Below, piece by piece: positions 6,691-8,570 of a stretch of 8,570 nt of DNA. The notes beneath the pieces are model-generated. The model was not told where the DNA came from and did no database searches. It worked only from the letters and a program-made list of their open reading frames with translations. Position 1 is the stretch's first letter, and the number at the start of each line of letters is the position of its first letter. The DNA is from Candidatus Sulfotelmatobacter sp. (GTDB taxonomy: Bacteria; Acidobacteriota; Terriglobia; Terriglobales; Acidobacteriaceae): NCBI GenBank assembly GCA_030049565.1, contig JASIKQ010000301.1, forward strand, positions 1 through 8,570, read 5' to 3'. Both the position numbers and the translations under genes were made by a program.

Positions 6691-6720
6691 ATTATGAGTG
6701 TAACCGCGATTTATCGCCAA
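6691..6720 (-). promoter_or_regulatory. Possible second upstream promoter with overlapping dyad
   Basis: The minus strand has TTGGCG (6715-6720) then, after 18 bases, CATAAT (6691-6696). The spacer holds most of a dyad with arms GCGAT and ATCGC around two bases (6706-6717). If used, the transcript would start near 6685 and carry a leader of about 200 bases containing the palindrome and the 10-bp hairpin. Matches to consensus are moderate, so this is only a candidate. Confidence 0.25.
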
Positions 6721-6804
6721 CTGACAAGGGGACACCCACGCCGCGCGGGAAGACGAAGACAGACACTGCTGCCTGCCCTATGTCGGGTTGGAGGCACGTC
6801 ACGC

Positions 6805-8031
6805 TCAAAATTGATAGATCAAATTCACAGCCGCAGTGAGTTGTTGGTCTGTCAACCTATTGCCACCTTTGCGGAACGTTGCGTGGTCGGAGAAATCCCC
6901 GCGAAAGTCGGCCCGAATCACGAACGTACCATCCGCCCTCTTAAAGTGCGGATTAAGCCTGGAAAACTTTGCCGGCAAATCATAACTGGGAGTGAGTGTG
7001 TATTCTCGCAGGGTTTGATTGAAACCCGTTCTTACCCCTCCGCCGTCTCGAAAAACCTCACCACGAAATGCCAAAGACAACCGGTGGGTGAAATAGAAGC
7101 GGGCATAGCCGTCTATAGCCCTCCAAATGGCGTCCTGTCCACGAGCGACGCCATTATCCTGGTGCCCGTAGAGACCGTCAAGCGCAAACGACAGGCGGAA
7201 ACCCGGCACCCACGTAGCCACGATCTCCCAATCGTTAGTCTGGTCGGAGGTGTCGTGCGGCCGTTGCGGACCGTGGAGGAAATTGAACACGACGTGGGTG
7301 GTTTGGCTGGTCCCCACCGCCAACTGCCCGCCCACCGTGTAGCCGTCGTTTACCTTTCGGAAATCGTCGCAACCATTGTTTAATGTAAAGATCGCTGATA
7401 TCCGGTTGCTGAAGGAGTAGGTCATCCTGAGGCCGGCGTGGGTAAACGGGATGCCATAGCCAAACAGAAAGCTCTGACTAAAGTTGTTGTTATATCCGTC
7501 GTACCCAGGAATGCTTTCGTAGCCCATGTAGGTCACAAACTTTCCAAAGTCGAAGCGCAGCCCCTCTCCCAATGGTGCAATGTAGCTCACGTACATTTGC
7601 GGAATGTCCACGTCCCCGCCCGTGCCGGTGTAGGTATGGCGGAATAGTCCATAGGCGGCCGTTACTGGAGGCACACCTGATCCAGCAATCAGATCGAACA
7701 GAAAGCCAAACTGATTAGGTTTGTTAATGGAGCGCTGAATAACCAGTTGAGCAACGTCGAGTTGAGGTTCCTCGTCATTGAAGTCAAAGACCCGAAATTG
7801 GTTGATCCGCGGGATGGGATCGTTCGTGTTGTAGGTATAGGAAAGCGATAGATATCCGTTAGTGGTAATTCCTTTTAGCCAGGATTTGGTCTCTACCGGA
7901 TCCGACGAAGCAGCGGGCGCGTCAGCTGGGTTGCTGTTCTGGGCAAGTAAAAACGGGGATGATGCAAGCATCATCCCCGTTAGAATTGCATGCGAAAGCC
8001 AAGACGTTCGTTGGTGGCCCCGCGCTGTCAT
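6805..8031 (-). CDS. Outer-membrane beta-barrel porin (OmpL-like / beta-barrel porin-2 type)
   Basis: Starting at the ATG of 8029-8031 this is a 408-residue protein. It has a basic N-terminus, a hydrophobic signal-peptide core and a likely cleavage after Ala30 (LLAQ). A short Ala/Pro/Ser linker leads to a barrel from about residue 52: alternating aromatic/hydrophobic strands such as GYLSLSYTYN and RFYFTHRLSLAFRGEVF, ending in NLIYQF with the terminal Phe typical of outer-membrane barrels. Phrases such as QMYVSYIAPLGEGLRFDFGKFVTYMGYE match what I know of the outer membrane beta-barrel porin family often called beta-barrel porin-2. It begins 13 bases after the amt stop, so it may admit ammonium or another nitrogen source; the substrate is inference. 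A TTG at 8038-8040 is an alternative start. GAGG three bases before the ATG is a poor Shine-Dalgarno. The signal-peptide codons contain a terminator-like hairpin. Confidence 0.9.
   Translation of the reverse strand: MTARGHQRTSWLSHAILTGMMLASSPFLLAQNSNPADAPAASSDPVETKSWLKGITTNGYLSLSYTYNTNDPIPRINQFRVFDFNDEEPQLDVAQLVIQRSINKPNQFGFLFDLIAGSGVPPVTAAYGLFRHTYTGTGGDVDIPQMYVSYIAPLGEGLRFDFGKFVTYMGYESIPGYDGYNNNFSQSFLFGYGIPFTHAGLRMTYSFSNRISAIFTLNNGCDDFRKVNDGYTVGGQLAVGTSQTTHVVFNFLHGPQRPHDTSDQTNDWEIVATWVPGFRLSFALDGLYGHQDNGVARGQDAIWRAIDGYARFYFTHRLSLAFRGEVFRDGGGVRTGFNQTLREYTLTPSYDLPAKFSRLNPHFKRADGTFVIRADFRGDFSDHATFRKGGNRLTDQQLTAAVNLIYQF
7949..7981 (-). terminator. Intrinsic-terminator-like hairpin inside the porin signal-peptide codons
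   Basis: Reading the minus strand, the arms AACGGGGATGATGC (7981-7968) and GCATCATCCCCGTT (7965-7952) form a perfect 14-bp stem around TT. The final TT of the stem continues into TTT (7951-7949) and then ACTT. This is the layout of a rho-independent terminator pointing the same way as amt and the porin; the other strand lacks a T-tract. The stem starts 64 bases past the amt stop, where an amt terminator would be expected. It also encodes porin residues of the signal-peptide core (TGMMLASSPFL). It could attenuate porin expression, being melted or blocked when ribosomes translate the leader. Confidence 0.7.
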
Positions 8032-8044
8032 TGTCCTCAAAACG

Positions 8045-8570
8045 TCAGCGGCTGGCCTGTGTCAGATGGTGAATCACATCCTTTTCCCCAAGCTCCTCAT
8101 AGGCATGCTCGCCGTGGAGCGACTCATCGAGCCCAATCTCTTCCGTCATCTCGCTGACTTTCACCGTGGTGAAAGCATCGATGATCCGGAGCATGGCATA
8201 GGTGAATACGAACGCCCAGACCGACGAGAACGTTACGGCCACGACTTGTTTCAGCAGGAATACCGGGTCGCCGTTGAGCAATCCATCTGCGCCCGCGGGG
8301 TTATAGGCCTTGCTGGCGAAGATTCCCAGCATGACGATGCCTAGGAAACCACCCACGCCATGCACTCCCCAAACATCGAGCGCGTCATCCCAGTGCAGCT
8401 TGTTTTTCATTTCGACCGCGTAGTAGCAAACCACTCCCGCAACGATGCCGATAATCACGGCCGTGGTGGGGGAGACGAAACCCGCGGCAGGAGTCACCGT
8501 GGCCAGTCCAGCAACGGCTCCCGTGAGCAAGCCCAGAAACTTGGGCTTTTTTTCGTTGAACCACGCCGTC
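8045..8570 (-). CDS. amt: Ammonium transporter Amt, C-terminal part (5' end outside window)
   Basis: The frame is open to the window edge and gives the last 174 residues. Amt/AmtB proteins are trimeric inner-membrane ammonium channels. The visible part has membrane helices at about 12-28, 33-52, 66-87, and 106-130 with DVWGVHGVGGFLGIVMLGIFA (62-82 in this fragment). Its His70 corresponds to the second histidine of the twin-His pore motif (E. coli AmtB H318). The cytoplasmic tail has GLDESLHGEHAYE (146-158), the conserved segment involved in PII (GlnK) regulation in this family. This favours a true ammonium channel over a sensor fusion, because the tail ends 16 residues later with no extra domain. 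The next gene, a porin, starts 13 bases downstream. The promoter, the first pore histidine and any glnK are outside the window. Confidence 0.96.
   Translation of the reverse strand, partial: TAWFNEKKPKFLGLLTGAVAGLATVTPAAGFVSPTTAVIIGIVAGVVCYYAVEMKNKLHWDDALDVWGVHGVGGFLGIVMLGIFASKAYNPAGADGLLNGDPVFLLKQVVAVTFSSVWAFVFTYAMLRIIDAFTTVKVSEMTEEIGLDESLHGEHAYEELGEKDVIHHLTQASR

Larger units (their letters stand above)
6477..6804. other. 328-base non-coding gap with promoter and GC-rich dyads
   Basis: No gene is supported here on either strand. The minus strand carries a good promoter close to the large TPR gene (6510-6538) and a weaker candidate further up (6691-6720). Between them are a 10-bp stem with a UUCG loop (6599-6622), CCCGCGCGGG (6643-6652), and a 16-bp palindrome (6664-6679) abutting a run of seven G (6679-6685). 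A CCGCGCGG dyad occurs at 6741-6748. The gap separates the porin stop from the next transcription unit. It may combine the porin's transcript end with a structured leader or a small RNA, which I cannot decide from sequence alone. Confidence 0.6.

Noticed and set aside
6453..7383. Plus-strand open frames across the gap and the 3' part of the porin
   Set aside because: They overlap each other in different frames, have no family features, and cross GC-rich palindromes. The minus-strand porin explains the coding signal from 6805 on.
8032..8040. TTG at 8038-8040 as the porin start
   Set aside because: It adds three residues, lies only four bases from the amt stop and has no clear ribosome site. 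The ATG at 8029-8031 is the more usual choice, though its GAGG is close.

Overview
The window looks like a core chromosomal stretch from an Acidobacteriota-type soil bacterium. The evidence is a fairly GC-rich, Gram-negative gene set: an outer-membrane porin, an AsmA-like envelope protein, and secreted TPR proteins with long Pro/Gln/Ala/Ser-rich linkers. It also has two signal peptidase I genes in tandem behind rnc, and intergenic GTRATTGR-type repeats of a kind I associate with that phylum. The phylum is an inference from style and gene order, not from a marker gene. Every supported gene lies on the minus strand, so transcription runs from base 8570 toward base 1.

Layout in transcription order. 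(1) 8570-8045: the C-terminal part of an Amt ammonium transporter, cut by the window edge. (2) 8031-6805: an outer-membrane beta-barrel porin starting 13 bases after amt. A textbook intrinsic-terminator hairpin lies inside its signal-peptide codons (7949-7981). (3) 6804-6477: a 328-base non-coding gap with a strong sigma70-like promoter, a 10-bp stem with a UUCG loop, and GC-rich palindromes. (4) 6476-4674 and 4572-3703: two exported TPR proteins. The larger has a degenerate metallopeptidase-like HxxxH segment. (5) 3570-2752: rnc (RNase III). (6) 2748-1843 and 1710-919: two signal peptidase I paralogues, the first 3 bases behind rnc. (7) 824-1: the N-terminal part of an AsmA-family protein, cut by the window edge.

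The genes form two functional groups. amt-porin looks like a nitrogen-uptake pair: an inner-membrane ammonium channel plus an outer-membrane channel. The rest is an envelope biogenesis and secretion cluster: exported TPR proteins, RNase III, two leader peptidases that would process exported proteins, and an AsmA-like inner-membrane protein.

No mobile element, CRISPR array, tRNA or rRNA is visible. The least ordinary observations are the terminator embedded in the porin's signal-peptide codons and the octamer-periodic inverted repeat arrays in two spacers. I also flag the divergence of one LepB at box E and the structured gap before the large TPR gene. No clearly new multi-gene system was found.
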